A stretch of DNA of 64,000 bases from Flavobacteriaceae bacterium YJPT1-3 (GCA_029866965.1 CP123444.1:2025501-2089500), one strand, 5' to 3'; positions 17,563 to 25,781 are shown, counted from the stretch's first letter. The notes: generated from the sequence alone by a model not told the origin. Translations and numbers: made by a program.

Positions 17563-18585
17563 ATGACGCACGAATTTAAAACCCTGGTGGAAACTGCTTT
17601 AGACTGGCAACAGCAACAGAAACGTCTGGTGCTTGCCACGGTGGTGCATGTAGAAGGGCATTCCTACCGCCGTCCAGGAGTACGGATGTTGATCAGCGAT
17701 CAGGGGGAATGGGTAGGTGCCGTGAGCGGCGGCTGCGTTGAAAAAGAGGTCTACAGACAGGCGCTTCAAGTTTTGGAAAGCCAAAGCCCTAAAGTGATGA
17801 GCTACGATGGCCGACTGCGTTTAGGTTGCGAAGGCATCATCTACCTCTTGCTCGAGCCTTTAGAGATCAATAGCGCTTTCGCGAAAGCGTTCCATCAGGC
17901 TTTGTCCTCCAGAACGACCATGCGTATCGAGTCTTTCTATGAAATAAATAGTTTGTCCAACCCAAAAGAGACCCGTATGGGCTCTCAACTGCTCATCGAG
18001 GAGCACGTATATCCGTTTTCGACGCATTCCGCGAATCTGGCTACCGATCTGGAGTGCTTTGCCATGACTTTACCCCCTTTATTCCAGTTGTACCTGATAG
18101 GGGCTGAACACGACGCGGTAGCCTTGTGTAAGATAGCCGCTGCGCTGGGCTGGCAGGTGCAGGTGGTAGCGTCTCCAGACGAACAAAAAAGCATCGAGTA
18201 TTTTCCAGGTGCAGCCAGGCTATTGACTCCTGCGATTGATCAATTGGATACGAAGGCTATTGACCAGCAAACGGCTGTAGTCCTCATGACGCATAGTTTT
18301 AATAAAGACGTGCAGTACTTGATGCAATTACGCCACACGGAGCCGGCCTACTTCGGACTCTTGGGTCCGCGGCACCGGCGAGAACGGCTGTTTGAAGAGC
18401 TGTTGGAGCGCTACCCGGAAACCGAACCGGAATTTTTGGAGCGTCTGCACGGTCCGGCAGGTATTAATATTGGAGCCGAGAATGCGGCAGAGATCGCTAT
18501 TTCAGTGCTTGCCGAGATCCTCTCCGTACTTCGGGATCAGCAACCTGTGCCGCTACGCGAAAAGACCGGGAGCATTCATGAGTAA
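17563..18585 (+). CDS. xdhC: XdhC/CoxI family molybdenum-enzyme maturation factor
   Basis: A 340-aa XdhC-family protein that binds the Mo cofactor and prepares it for insertion into a xanthine-oxidase-type enzyme. Seen: the N-terminal XdhC motif GHSYRRPGVRMLI and AVSGGCVEKEV, then a C-terminal Rossmann part (LIGAEHDAVALCKIAAALGW) and YFGLLGPRHRRERL. The frame extends to 17515, but those 16 codons lie in the terminator hairpin, so ATG 17563 is the start. The palindrome at 17877 encodes AFAKA in a variable loop. It overlaps mocA by 8 bp. Confidence 0.9.
   Translation: MTHEFKTLVETALDWQQQQKRLVLATVVHVEGHSYRRPGVRMLISDQGEWVGAVSGGCVEKEVYRQALQVLESQSPKVMSYDGRLRLGCEGIIYLLLEPLEINSAFAKAFHQALSSRTTMRIESFYEINSLSNPKETRMGSQLLIEEHVYPFSTHSANLATDLECFAMTLPPLFQLYLIGAEHDAVALCKIAAALGWQVQVVASPDEQKSIEYFPGAARLLTPAIDQLDTKAIDQQTAVVLMTHSFNKDVQYLMQLRHTEPAYFGLLGPRHRRERLFEELLERYPETEPEFLERLHGPAGINIGAENAAEIAISVLAEILSVLRDQQPVPLREKTGSIHE
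17875..17888. repeat. Iterated palindrome GCTTTCGCGAAAGC
   Basis: Exact 14-mer in xdhC, read as AFAKA. Confidence 0.95.
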
Positions 18586-19168
18586 GGTACCCATTTTACT
18601 GCTGGCTGCCGGTGGCTCCCGCCGCATGAAGACCAGTAAGCCCTTGTTGGAGTGGGAGCAGGTGACGTTGCTTGAACACCAGATCAGGACCTTAAAACAA
18701 ACCGGTTGCGCAGTGCACGTGGTGCTGGGCGCTTTCGCGAAAGCGATACAAAGCACAATTAACGCTGAATCGGTTACTATTCATTATTTCGAAGATTGGG
18801 AGCAGGGTATGGGCGCCTCCATCGCCTTTGGTCTGCGGAAGCTCCATAGTTTATATCCGAAGATGGAGGGAGTACTGATCGCGCTCGTTGATCAGCCCTT
18901 GTTGAACACGGCCGATTATCAAAAGCTGTTGGATGCTTTTCGTCCGGGACAGCAGCAAATCATCCTTTCACGATCGGAAGATCAGATCAGCGGCCCGCCC
19001 GTACTTTTTGACGCGACTTATTTTGAAGTGTTGTCCCAATTGACCGGCGATGAAGGAGCCAGAGCAGTCATTCCACAGCACCGGGAGCATGTTGTCTACA
19101 TCGATCAGGGCGCACGGATGCAGGATATGGATACGCCGGAAAGGTACCGTCAGTTGCGAAAACCCTAA
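18578..19168 (+). CDS. mocA: Molybdenum cofactor cytidylyltransferase-like NTP transferase
   Basis: A 196-aa GT-A fold nucleotidyltransferase expected to convert Mo-molybdopterin plus CTP to the cytosine dinucleotide form used by the upstream hydroxylase. Seen: the nucleotide-binding loop LLAAGGSRRMKTSKPLL and the LVDQPLL metal-site motif. The frame is open further upstream to 18392, but that stretch overlaps xdhC in another frame and is not protein-like; ATG 18578 gives a canonical N-terminus. Its 3' end overlaps moaA of the opposite strand by 4 bp. The palindrome at 18733 encodes AFAKA. Confidence 0.88.
   Translation: MSKVPILLLAAGGSRRMKTSKPLLEWEQVTLLEHQIRTLKQTGCAVHVVLGAFAKAIQSTINAESVTIHYFEDWEQGMGASIAFGLRKLHSLYPKMEGVLIALVDQPLLNTADYQKLLDAFRPGQQQIILSRSEDQISGPPVLFDATYFEVLSQLTGDEGARAVIPQHREHVVYIDQGARMQDMDTPERYRQLRKP
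18731..18744. repeat. Iterated palindrome GCTTTCGCGAAAGC
   Basis: Exact 14-mer in mocA, read as AFAKA. Confidence 0.95.
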
Positions 19169-20178
19169 CCCCCTATACGGATCATACTGCGGTTGTCCTG
19201 ATGCTCTTTCGGATCATTGAATTGCTCGGGAGTGCTTAAACCGGCACGGACTACTTTTTTCGCCCAAACGGCTTTTTGTATCAAAGGACGTAGGTCTTCC
19301 CCTAGACGGAAGGGCGTGAGAAGATCACTTTCACTGCCGGAGAACAGGCAATTCTTAAGATGCCCGTTGGCGGTCAGGCGCAGCCGATTGCAGCTGTCGC
19401 AAAAGGGATTGGTCACCGTGCTGATGATCCCGAATTGCCCCTGATAACCGTCTATTTTAAAATTGCGCGCGGTATCATTTGGCGCATCCTCCAGACGAAT
19501 AATGTCCTGCGGCTTAGTCTGATAATGTCCTTCCAAAAGATCGAGAATTTCCTGTTCTGCCACCGTTTTCTCACGGTTCCATTGATTACCATCAAAAGGC
19601 ATGAATTCAATAAACCGAACGATAAATGGTTGGTCTTTGGTGAGTTCAATAAAATCAATGATCTCGTCATCATTGATCCCCTTCATGAGCACTACATTGA
19701 TCTTGACCTTAATCCCGTGATCGAGCAGCCGATGCATGTTGGTGTAGACCGCATCAAAATAATTACGGAAGGTGATTTTTTTGAATTTGGCGGCATCCAA
19801 GGTATCCAGACTGAGGTTGACCGTTTCCACCCGATTGTTTTGAAGCAGTTCCAGATGACGATCGATACTGACCCCATTAGTCGTGATGGAGAGTTTTACC
19901 GGCAGTTGGGACAGAGCACTGATGATCTCCGGGAAGTCTTTACGGACCAACGGTTCGCCGCCGGTCAGGCGAATTTTATCCACCCCGTGCTCCACAAAGA
20001 GTCCTGCGATCGCTACCAGTTCTTCAGCATTCATCAAATGCGGTTTAGGAGTTAAAGGAACCCCTTCCTGAGGCATGCAATAAGAACAGCGCAAGTTGCA
20101 GCGTTCCGTAAGTGAAATGCGCAAGTAATTGTGGATGCGCTGATGTTGATCAGTCAATATGCGGTTGGATTCAGTCAT
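19165..20178 (-). CDS. moaA: GTP 3',8-cyclase MoaA
   Basis: Radical-SAM enzyme for the first step of molybdopterin synthesis. The N-terminal 4Fe-4S motif is C27-NLR-C31-SY-C34; the second cluster ligands are in NPFCDSCNRLRLTANGHLKNC; the C-terminus ends GG, as required for activity in known MoaA proteins. Length 337 aa is normal. Its ATG overlaps the stop of moaCB, so it is the last gene of the - strand cofactor operon. Confidence 0.96.
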   Translation of the reverse strand: MTESNRILTDQHQRIHNYLRISLTERCNLRCSYCMPQEGVPLTPKPHLMNAEELVAIAGLFVEHGVDKIRLTGGEPLVRKDFPEIISALSQLPVKLSITTNGVSIDRHLELLQNNRVETVNLSLDTLDAAKFKKITFRNYFDAVYTNMHRLLDHGIKVKINVVLMKGINDDEIIDFIELTKDQPFIVRFIEFMPFDGNQWNREKTVAEQEILDLLEGHYQTKPQDIIRLEDAPNDTARNFKIDGYQGQFGIISTVTNPFCDSCNRLRLTANGHLKNCLFSGSESDLLTPFRLGEDLRPLIQKAVWAKKVVRAGLSTPEQFNDPKEHQDNRSMIRIGG

Positions 20179-21083
20179 TAGTGTCGATTGCCTTTAAGGA
20201 TGTCAAAAACGTGCAAAACAGCCGGGAAAATGGCGTGTATGGACTCGCGTGCGCCCACGGTAGATCCGGGTACGGCCAGAATCAAGGTGTTTCCCATAAA
20301 TCCTGCAACAGATCGGGAGAGCATGGCATAGGTCGTTCTGTTTTGACCGTAAGATCGGATCGCTTCCTCAATTCCCGGTACTCGCCGGTCGAGTAGGGGG
20401 ATCAATGCTTCCGGAGTTTGGTCTCGGGGCCCCAGGCCGGTACCTCCGGTAAACAGGAGTAGAGCCACCTCTTGGGCTACTTGTTTTTGAACCATGGTTT
20501 GTATTGCCTCCACCTCGTCAGGGATCACTTGATAATCGCTCATGATGACGGGATAGGGCTTCAGTAATTCGATGATCTCTTTTCCGGCCTTGTCTTTATT
20601 TTTCCCTTGACTAATGGAATCAGAACAGACGATTACAGCGGTTTTAATGGCTATTTTCGGTAAAGGATGATCGGACTTCCCTCCTTTTTTCTGAAGGAGT
20701 TTGATGTTTTGAATTTCAATGTTTTTGTCAATGGGCTTGAGCATATCGTACACATTCAAAGCGACTACACTGGCCCCGTGCATGGCTTCCACTTCCACTC
20801 CCGTTTTATAAATGGTCTTGATCGTACACTGAATGGAGATGGTCTTTTCCTCCAGAGCGTATTCGATCTGAGCGAATTCAATAGGTAAGGGATGGCAATC
20901 CGGCAAGATATCCGGTGTCTTTTTAATGGCCAATAAGCCCGCCGCCCGGCTCATCTCCAGCACATTGCCCTTAGGGACCGTGCCTTTACGGATTGCTTCC
21001 AAGGTGTCGGTATGACCCACCTTCACTAGGGCTTGAGCGGTGGCTATGCGTAGGGTGGTATTCTTATGTGTGATGTCAACCAT
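20178..21083 (-). CDS. moaCB: Bifunctional MoaC-MoaB fusion (cyclic pyranopterin phosphate synthase / molybdopterin adenylyltransferase-like)
   Basis: A 301-aa two-domain protein. Residues 1-~145 are MoaC (KGTVPKGNVLEMSRAAG, CHPLP, EAMHGASVVALNVYDMLKPIDK), completing cyclic pyranopterin formation with MoaA. Residues ~150-301 are a MoaB/MogA domain (VCSDSISQGKNKDKAG, LLFTGGTGLGPRDQTPEAL). Such moaCB fusions are known in Bacteroidota. Its start is separated from moaE by a 559-bp insertion, whereas every other junction of the operon overlaps or abuts. Confidence 0.93.
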   Translation of the reverse strand: MVDITHKNTTLRIATAQALVKVGHTDTLEAIRKGTVPKGNVLEMSRAAGLLAIKKTPDILPDCHPLPIEFAQIEYALEEKTISIQCTIKTIYKTGVEVEAMHGASVVALNVYDMLKPIDKNIEIQNIKLLQKKGGKSDHPLPKIAIKTAVIVCSDSISQGKNKDKAGKEIIELLKPYPVIMSDYQVIPDEVEAIQTMVQKQVAQEVALLLFTGGTGLGPRDQTPEALIPLLDRRVPGIEEAIRSYGQNRTTYAMLSRSVAGFMGNTLILAVPGSTVGARESIHAIFPAVLHVFDILKGNRH

Positions 21084-21095
21084 TGTTTTTTTGTT

Positions 21096-21122
21096 AAATC
21101 GTTTAGTTGTTCAATCGTTTAG
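21096..21122. repeat. Degenerate direct repeat next to moaC
   Basis: Two copies of AATCGTTTAG, 16-17 bp apart, lie between the four-helix-bundle frame and the moaCB start. They are unlike the rest of the operon and may mark the other edge of the insertion. Confidence 0.5.
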
Positions 21123-21148
21123 CTTTAGTCATCAGTTGGTAGTCGGTA

Positions 21149-21529
21149 CTATTTGTTGAGTTCTGTAATATCAGTTTGAGACTTTCTCAGGGCATTGATT
21201 TTGTTCGATATTTTTTCTACCTGGGTTCGAATATTCCCATAGTCTGTCTGTTCTATATATCCCAGTTCGTAAGCGATTATGACTTAATTGAGCACTTCCA
21301 TTAAAGAGCTATAGGCGAGATTCGAAAAATGTGCTTGATCTTTTTTTGATCTTCGAGAGGTTCCCTCAGCTAAATTAGATCCTACAGAAACTGCAGCTCT
21401 ACGCAGCTGACTGGTTAGACTAAATTTTTCATCATCTGGAAATTTTTTGGTCTGAGTATAAATTTGCTTCACCAAGTCCTTAGCATCAGACCAGACTTCC
21501 AGCTTTTCAAATGAAAATTCATAGGCCAT
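21149..21529 (-). pseudogene. Four-helix-bundle (23S rRNA-intervening-sequence / Avd-like) protein gene with in-frame TAA
   Basis: From ATG 21529 the frame encodes 81 residues typical of the four-helix-bundle family (FEKLEVWSDAKDLVKQIY, SQLRRAAVSVGSNLAEGTSR, KKDQAHFSNLAYSSLMEVLN), then meets TAA at 21284-21286. The same frame resumes at once with VIIAYELGYIEQTDYG and runs 44 codons to TAG at 21149-21151, giving the normal ~126-aa length. A single CAA-to-TAA change explains the stop. It is therefore a one-mutation pseudogene, a read-through gene, or a base error. The family is related to Avd of diversity-generating retroelements and to proteins inside 23S rRNA insertions; neither a reverse transcriptase nor an rRNA is in the window. 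It sits inside the molybdopterin operon beside a tandem array. Confidence 0.85.
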
Positions 21530-21542
21530 AACCTTTATTTTA

Positions 21543-21646
21543 CACCTCAACACCTCAACACCTCAACACCTCAACACCTCAACACCTCAACACCTCAACA
21601 CCTCAACACCTCAACACCTCAACACCTCAACACCTCAACACCTCAA
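21543..21646. repeat. Tandem array of 13 perfect 8-bp units
   Basis: Thirteen uninterrupted copies of CACCTCAA (TTGAGGTG on the - strand), 104 bp with no mismatch. On the transcribed strand every unit offers TTG and GTG codons, a GAGGTG Shine-Dalgarno-like stretch and a TGA. Because 8 is not a multiple of 3, all frames meet TGA, so ribosomes cannot pass. The first TGA is the stop codon of moaE; the four-helix-bundle gene starts 13 bp beyond the other end. Confidence 0.98.
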
Positions 21647-22086
21647 CGATTCACTTTCCATTGATGGGAATCATCTTCAAAAATCTCTTTACCAAAAATG
21701 GGGACTCGGGCTTTGATGGCATCAACTAAATAGGGGAGGGCTCCAAACACTTCTTTGCGATGGCCTCCGGAGACGAATACAAAAAAGCAGAGTTCGCCAA
21801 CAGCTACCTTTCCTGTGCTGTGGTAGATGTGCATGCAATGAAGATCAAACTTCTCAAAGACTTCCTCTCTGATCTCGGCACAAACGGCATTGGCCATGTC
21901 GTGCTGTGCACTGAACTCTATCGCCTGCACTTGCTTTCCGTCGATCGTATCTGCACGTACTTGCCCGAGAAATATATCGTGGGCTCCGATCCCGGTTTTG
22001 GATTGATGCTTTGCGATGGACTCCGCTATCTGTTCCGGCGAAATGGCGCCTTCCTTAAAAATGTTCTTAATCGTTTTGGCTTTCAT
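21643..22086 (-). CDS. moaE: Molybdopterin synthase large subunit MoaE
   Basis: A 147-aa catalytic subunit that transfers sulfur from MoaD to cyclic pyranopterin. Seen: VRADTIDGKQVQAIEFSAQ, IYHSTGKVAVGE and SGGHRKEVFGALPYLVDAIKARVPIFGKE. It ends normally (HQWKVNR), but its TGA is provided by the last unit of the 8-bp array. Its start overlaps the moeB stop by 4 bp. Confidence 0.95.
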   Translation of the reverse strand: MKAKTIKNIFKEGAISPEQIAESIAKHQSKTGIGAHDIFLGQVRADTIDGKQVQAIEFSAQHDMANAVCAEIREEVFEKFDLHCMHIYHSTGKVAVGELCFFVFVSGGHRKEVFGALPYLVDAIKARVPIFGKEIFEDDSHQWKVNR

Positions 22087-23153
22087 AGTCCTTGTTTAAT
22101 GCTTGTTGTATTTGTGAGGCTCCCCTCTTTGAGTGGATATACCTGATCCATACCGCGTTCTTGCAATAGTTTAGCCGCTTGTTGGGCCCGTTTCCCGGAT
22201 TGACAGAATACATAATAAACCTGCCCCGGATCTAAATGCTCGAGTTCCGCTTCCAACTGAGTTAAGGGAAGGGTACGTACCTCCGGAAAGTTCAGTCGGG
22301 GATGCTCATGCGGTTCCCGTACATCCAGCCAGACCGGGTTTTTCTCGTTCTGCAGCGCTTGACTGATGGCAACGGACGCTATCCAATGGCAATCAGCGGT
22401 GTCGACCAATCGCAAGGGTTGTTCTTTGATCAGTAACACGTGTTCCTCCTTACGCTCGATCCGTATTTTACGGCTTTCCTGAGTCAATACATTCAGATGC
22501 AGAAGTTCTCCGCTCAACAGTTCATCCCAGTTCAGTATCCATTTCAGGGCCTCCGTGGCTTGCAATAAGCCTATTTGTCCGGGCACCACACCCAGTACGC
22601 CGACTTCATTGCAGTTGGGCACTTCTCCTGCCTGAGGAGGCTGTGGAAACAGGCAACGGTAGGTAGGTCCGCCCTGATGATTAAATACAGCCACCTGTCC
22701 CTCAAACTTGTAGATAGAACCGTAAATAAAAGGCTTATCCAGTTTCACGCAAACATCATTGATCAGATAACGGGTCACAAAATTGTCCGTTCCGTCAATC
22801 ACTAGATCGTAGGCTGCGATCCGGTTGGCGGCATTTTCCAGGCCGAGCGCTTCCGGATACGCCATGATGTCGATCTCCGAATTCATGCGTTGCAGCCGAT
22901 CGCGAGCCGTGATGGCCTTATTCTTTCCGATATCCGTTTCGGTAAAGAGCAGTTGGCGCTGCAAATTGGAGAGCGAAACCGTATCGAAATCGATGATCCC
23001 CAGGGTGCCTACGCCGGCCCCGGCCAAGTATTGCAAAGCCGGACAACCCAGTCCGCCGGCCCCCACCACTAACACTTTGGCACGCTGCAACCGTTGCTGA
23101 CCGTCAAGGCCAATGTCTTTCAAGCTGATATGTCTGCTGTATCGTTCGCTCAT
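22083..23153 (-). CDS. moeB: MoeB/ThiF-type adenylyltransferase with C-terminal rhodanese domain
   Basis: A 356-aa protein activating the MoaD C-terminus by adenylation and supplying sulfur. The ATP site is VVGAGGLGCPALQYLAGAG; the conserved NCNEVGVLGVVPGQIG stretch is present. The paired CxxC zinc motifs of E. coli MoeB are not seen. Residues ~270-350 are a rhodanese domain with active Cys in YVFCQSGKRAQQ. This MoeB-rhodanese layout resembles MOCS3/Uba4 and can make MoaD thiocarboxylate in one polypeptide. Its ATG abuts the moaD stop. Confidence 0.93.
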   Translation of the reverse strand: MSERYSRHISLKDIGLDGQQRLQRAKVLVVGAGGLGCPALQYLAGAGVGTLGIIDFDTVSLSNLQRQLLFTETDIGKNKAITARDRLQRMNSEIDIMAYPEALGLENAANRIAAYDLVIDGTDNFVTRYLINDVCVKLDKPFIYGSIYKFEGQVAVFNHQGGPTYRCLFPQPPQAGEVPNCNEVGVLGVVPGQIGLLQATEALKWILNWDELLSGELLHLNVLTQESRKIRIERKEEHVLLIKEQPLRLVDTADCHWIASVAISQALQNEKNPVWLDVREPHEHPRLNFPEVRTLPLTQLEAELEHLDPGQVYYVFCQSGKRAQQAAKLLQERGMDQVYPLKEGSLTNTTSIKQGL

Positions 23154-23386
23154 TAGCCGCCAGAGAATGGTGGAAAGACATCAATCGCTTGCGTCGTCAA
23201 ATCGTCTTTGCCATGAATAATGCTGTTGTTTTGCGCGAGTTGGTAGGAGCTTTCGCGAAAGCGTTCATCCATTCCGTCTAAAGCTTGTCTCAATTCCTCA
23301 GCGGTACGCACATCCATCTGAATGGTACGTTCTTTTTGCTCAAAAAGTTCTGTAAGTCGGCCGTGAAAACGCAATGTGATCTCCAT
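23153..23386 (-). CDS. moaD: Molybdopterin synthase sulfur carrier MoaD
   Basis: A 77-aa beta-grasp ubiquitin-like carrier ending in the required Gly-Gly (PPFSGG). Start ATG 23386 is chosen over an open extension to 23464, which overlaps the TSUP gene and is not MoaD-like. The palindrome at 23251 encodes FRES in the middle of the protein. The gene sits between the TSUP permease and moeB with 2-bp or shorter gaps. Confidence 0.92.
   Translation of the reverse strand: MEITLRFHGRLTELFEQKERTIQMDVRTAEELRQALDGMDERFRESSYQLAQNNSIIHGKDDLTTQAIDVFPPFSGG
23249..23262. repeat. Iterated palindrome GCTTTCGCGAAAGC
   Basis: Exact 14-mer in moaD, read as FRES on the - strand. Confidence 0.95.
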
Positions 23387-23388
23387 AA

Positions 23389-24132
23389 CTAAAAAAATAA
23401 AAGTTTGGCCGAGGCCGTGATCAGTACCGTGGCCAGACAATATTCTAAAATACGGTTGTTCCATTTGCGGCTGCCCAGATAGCTACCTGCTAATCCGCCC
23501 AATACGGCTATGGGAACCATGACCAGAGCCAGGGGGTAGAGATCGATTCCCGTACTGAACTGCCCCAATAGACCGGCCGCTGAATTCACCCAAATAAAGA
23601 GGGCTGAAACCGCGGCAGCCTCTTTCATATCGCCCCAATGTAGCAACAGGATGACGGGGGTGAGGATGATCCCTCCGCCTATACCGATCAGACCTGAGAA
23701 AAAGCCAATAGCAACACCCACCAGCAACGCGGGAGCAAACTTCAGCGCCTTGGGATCCCCTTGAAACGTCTTGCGTTGCCACAGCATGCGTGCAATGGCA
23801 AAAACCAGTAAGACGCCTAATATTTTTTTATACAGATCAGATTCCACCGGCATAGAACCTCCCAAAAAGGCGGCGGGAATGGATCCGAGGGCAAAAGGAA
23901 TAAACAGTTTTTTCTTAAAATGTCCGGCTTTATAATAGTGGTAGAATGCGATACCGGCCACAAACAGATTAAGCAGTAAGGCGGTCTGCTTCATGGTATC
24001 ATTGGGAAAGCTAAACAGCGCCATAAGGGCCAAATACCCACTGGCTCCCCCGTGGCCCACACTGGCGTATAGGAAGGAGAGCACCGGCAATACAGCCAGA
24101 AATAGCACGAGAAGAGTTGTATCTAGCTCCAT
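23389..24132 (-). CDS. TSUP (TauE/SafE) family permease
   Basis: A 247-aa inner-membrane protein of about eight helices with the TSUP pattern (ASVGHGGASGYLA near the start, GLIGIGGGIILTPVILLLHWGDMKEAAAVSALFIWVNS in the second half). TSUP members move sulfite, sulfoacetate or other small anions. Its place inside the cofactor operon suggests molybdate or a sulfur oxyanion as substrate, which is inference; no ModABC genes are present. It overlaps the modE-like gene by 10 bp. Confidence 0.85.
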   Translation of the reverse strand: MELDTTLLVLFLAVLPVLSFLYASVGHGGASGYLALMALFSFPNDTMKQTALLLNLFVAGIAFYHYYKAGHFKKKLFIPFALGSIPAAFLGGSMPVESDLYKKILGVLLVFAIARMLWQRKTFQGDPKALKFAPALLVGVAIGFFSGLIGIGGGIILTPVILLLHWGDMKEAAAVSALFIWVNSAAGLLGQFSTGIDLYPLALVMVPIAVLGGLAGSYLGSRKWNNRILEYCLATVLITASAKLLFF

Positions 24133-24467
24133 AGTTCCTGGTTTAGAGCAAGCAAAGCCTTCAATTCTTTTTCACTCTGTGCAAGCAAACGCTCAAAAAA
24201 TTTCAATAGTTCCAATCCGTAGGGAGTCACCCGGGCTCCTCCGCCACCGGCACCGCCTTTCTGTAGCTGAACGACCTCACGAGGCGATAACTCATTGATC
24301 TTATTGATGAGGCGCCAGGTCTTGCGATACGAGATCCCGGTTTTTTTGGAGGCTCCATTCAACGAACCCGTTTCCTGGATGGCGCGTAGCAATTGTACGT
24401 GTCCTTTCCCCATATACTTGGCCCCGTCCATCTCGAGCCATACCCGATTTCTAATTTGAACTTCCAT
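24123..24467 (-). CDS. ModE-like winged-helix regulator, DNA-binding domain only
   Basis: A 114-aa protein with the ModE N-terminal winged helix (KGHVQLLRAIQETGSLNGASKKTGISYRKTWRLINKIN), then a Gly-rich turn (GGAGGGGARVTPYG). The molybdate-binding MOP domains of full ModE are missing, so it belongs to the short form found in many genomes. ATG 24467 fits the family start; the frame is open to 24491 inside moeA. It is likely an autoregulator of this operon. Confidence 0.85.
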   Translation of the reverse strand: MEVQIRNRVWLEMDGAKYMGKGHVQLLRAIQETGSLNGASKKTGISYRKTWRLINKINELSPREVVQLQKGGAGGGGARVTPYGLELLKFFERLLAQSEKELKALLALNQELWS

Positions 24468-25641
24468 AGGGCAAGAGTAGTAGTTCGACAAGACTTCCTG
24501 CAGCGCAATGGGTGCTGCTTTCGGGTATATAGGCTAAGGCATTCGCTTTCGCGAAAGTGATTAGCGTAGCAGAGCTTTGGTAATCCAGGAGGTGTACTTT
24601 TCTGTCCTGAATTCGGGCTTTGAGGAAGAGGGCTCTTCCAAAGCTATTTTTGAAAGCTGCTGCGAGGGGCAATTTAATACGCAATAAGCCCGCTGATTGT
24701 ACCTGTTGCCAGCGATTGAGGAAGGGGAGCACATAAACGTAAAAACAGGTTAACGTGGAGGCCGGATTCCCGGGTAAAGCGAAGACGAATTGATTTTTGC
24801 GCCGCCCGAAAAACAGGGGTTTCCCTGGTTTTTGCCTGACTTTATAAAAGAGTTCGCGAACCTTCAACTCATTTAAGGCCTGCCCCACAAAATCGTAATC
24901 TCCCACAGATATACCCCCGGAAAGGAGCACCAAATCACTTTGATCAAGGGCTTTTTTTAAGGTGTCTCGAGTAGCTTTCAAAGTATCTTTCACCTTGAGT
25001 TTAAGGATGGGAATAATGCCGAACTGTTTAAGGGCTGCTTCGAGAACCTGACCATTACTTTCATAGATCTGACCCGGCTGCAAGGGCATGCCCGGCTCCA
25101 CCAACTCATCACCGGTTACCAGGATACTGATCCGGGGAGGGGCGGACACCTCAATTTGTTCCAGTCCCAGACTGCGAAAAAGTCCGATACTGGCCGGGGT
25201 GATTACATGTCCTTTTTGGAGCGGTACGCTGCCTTTTTTGATCTGACTGCCGGCCGTTCGAATTTGTTCACCCGGTTCCGGCTGATGCAGCAGTTCAATT
25301 TGATTATTCGTTTTTTTTGTTTTCTCCTGCATGATCACGGCATTAGCCGATTCCGGAACCGGTGCTCCGGTGAAAATCCTTACTGCTTCTCCCAGTTTCA
25401 GTGCAAAGGTGGAGGAGGAGCCGGCTTGAATTTCGCCAACGAGCTTGTACTGGGAAGAACCGTTTAAGTGTAAGGCATACCCATCCATGATCGATTGACG
25501 GAAAGGAGGAAGGTCGATTGGAGCGGTCAAATCCTGAGCCAGCACATGACCTACAGTCTGATTCACTGCCAACTTGATCCTTTTGGAAGCAGGGAGCTCC
25601 TGTTCATACAGGATGCGAAGAGCGTGTTCTACAGTGATCAT
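24451..25641 (-). CDS. moeA: Molybdopterin molybdotransferase MoeA
   Basis: A 396-aa enzyme inserting molybdate into adenylated molybdopterin. Seen: LPPFRQSIMDGYAL, FTGAPVPESANAVIMQE, VTGDELVEPG, LSGGISVGDYDF and ALPGNPASTLTCFYVYVLP, all in normal order. It is the first gene of the - strand operon; the upstream gap 25642-25781 holds its promoter. The palindrome at 24547 encodes ITFAKANA near the C-terminus. Confidence 0.95.
   Translation of the reverse strand: MITVEHALRILYEQELPASKRIKLAVNQTVGHVLAQDLTAPIDLPPFRQSIMDGYALHLNGSSQYKLVGEIQAGSSSTFALKLGEAVRIFTGAPVPESANAVIMQEKTKKTNNQIELLHQPEPGEQIRTAGSQIKKGSVPLQKGHVITPASIGLFRSLGLEQIEVSAPPRISILVTGDELVEPGMPLQPGQIYESNGQVLEAALKQFGIIPILKLKVKDTLKATRDTLKKALDQSDLVLLSGGISVGDYDFVGQALNELKVRELFYKVRQKPGKPLFFGRRKNQFVFALPGNPASTLTCFYVYVLPFLNRWQQVQSAGLLRIKLPLAAAFKNSFGRALFLKARIQDRKVHLLDYQSSATLITFAKANALAYIPESSTHCAAGSLVELLLLPYGSSN
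24545..24558. repeat. Iterated palindrome, 13 of 14 positions
   Basis: In moeA, read as TFAKA on the - strand. Confidence 0.9.
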
Positions 25642-25781
25642 CGTGAAGCGTTATGCATGTGTGAATATAACGAAATTTTGGCACTCATGATCTCCTCTGA
25701 TCCCATTATAGTTAAATTGTGGGGGAGGTATTTTTATAAGCATTTGAAAGAAGCGAAATTTGCAATAACAAAAACAAAGAA

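Noticed and set aside
18392-18577. 62-residue N-terminal extension of MocA
   Set aside because: It overlaps xdhC out of frame and does not look like protein; MocA proteins begin at the nucleotide-binding loop found after ATG 18578.
19360-20055. 231-aa + strand frame opposite moaA
   Set aside because: It is the antisense of a clear moaA gene, with no recognisable motif.
21543-21646. CRISPR array
   Set aside because: Units are 8 bp, perfect and contiguous, with no spacers and no cas genes; it is a simple tandem repeat.
21149-21646. Diversity-generating retroelement
   Set aside because: The protein family is related to Avd, but no reverse transcriptase, template repeat or variable-repeat target is visible in the window.
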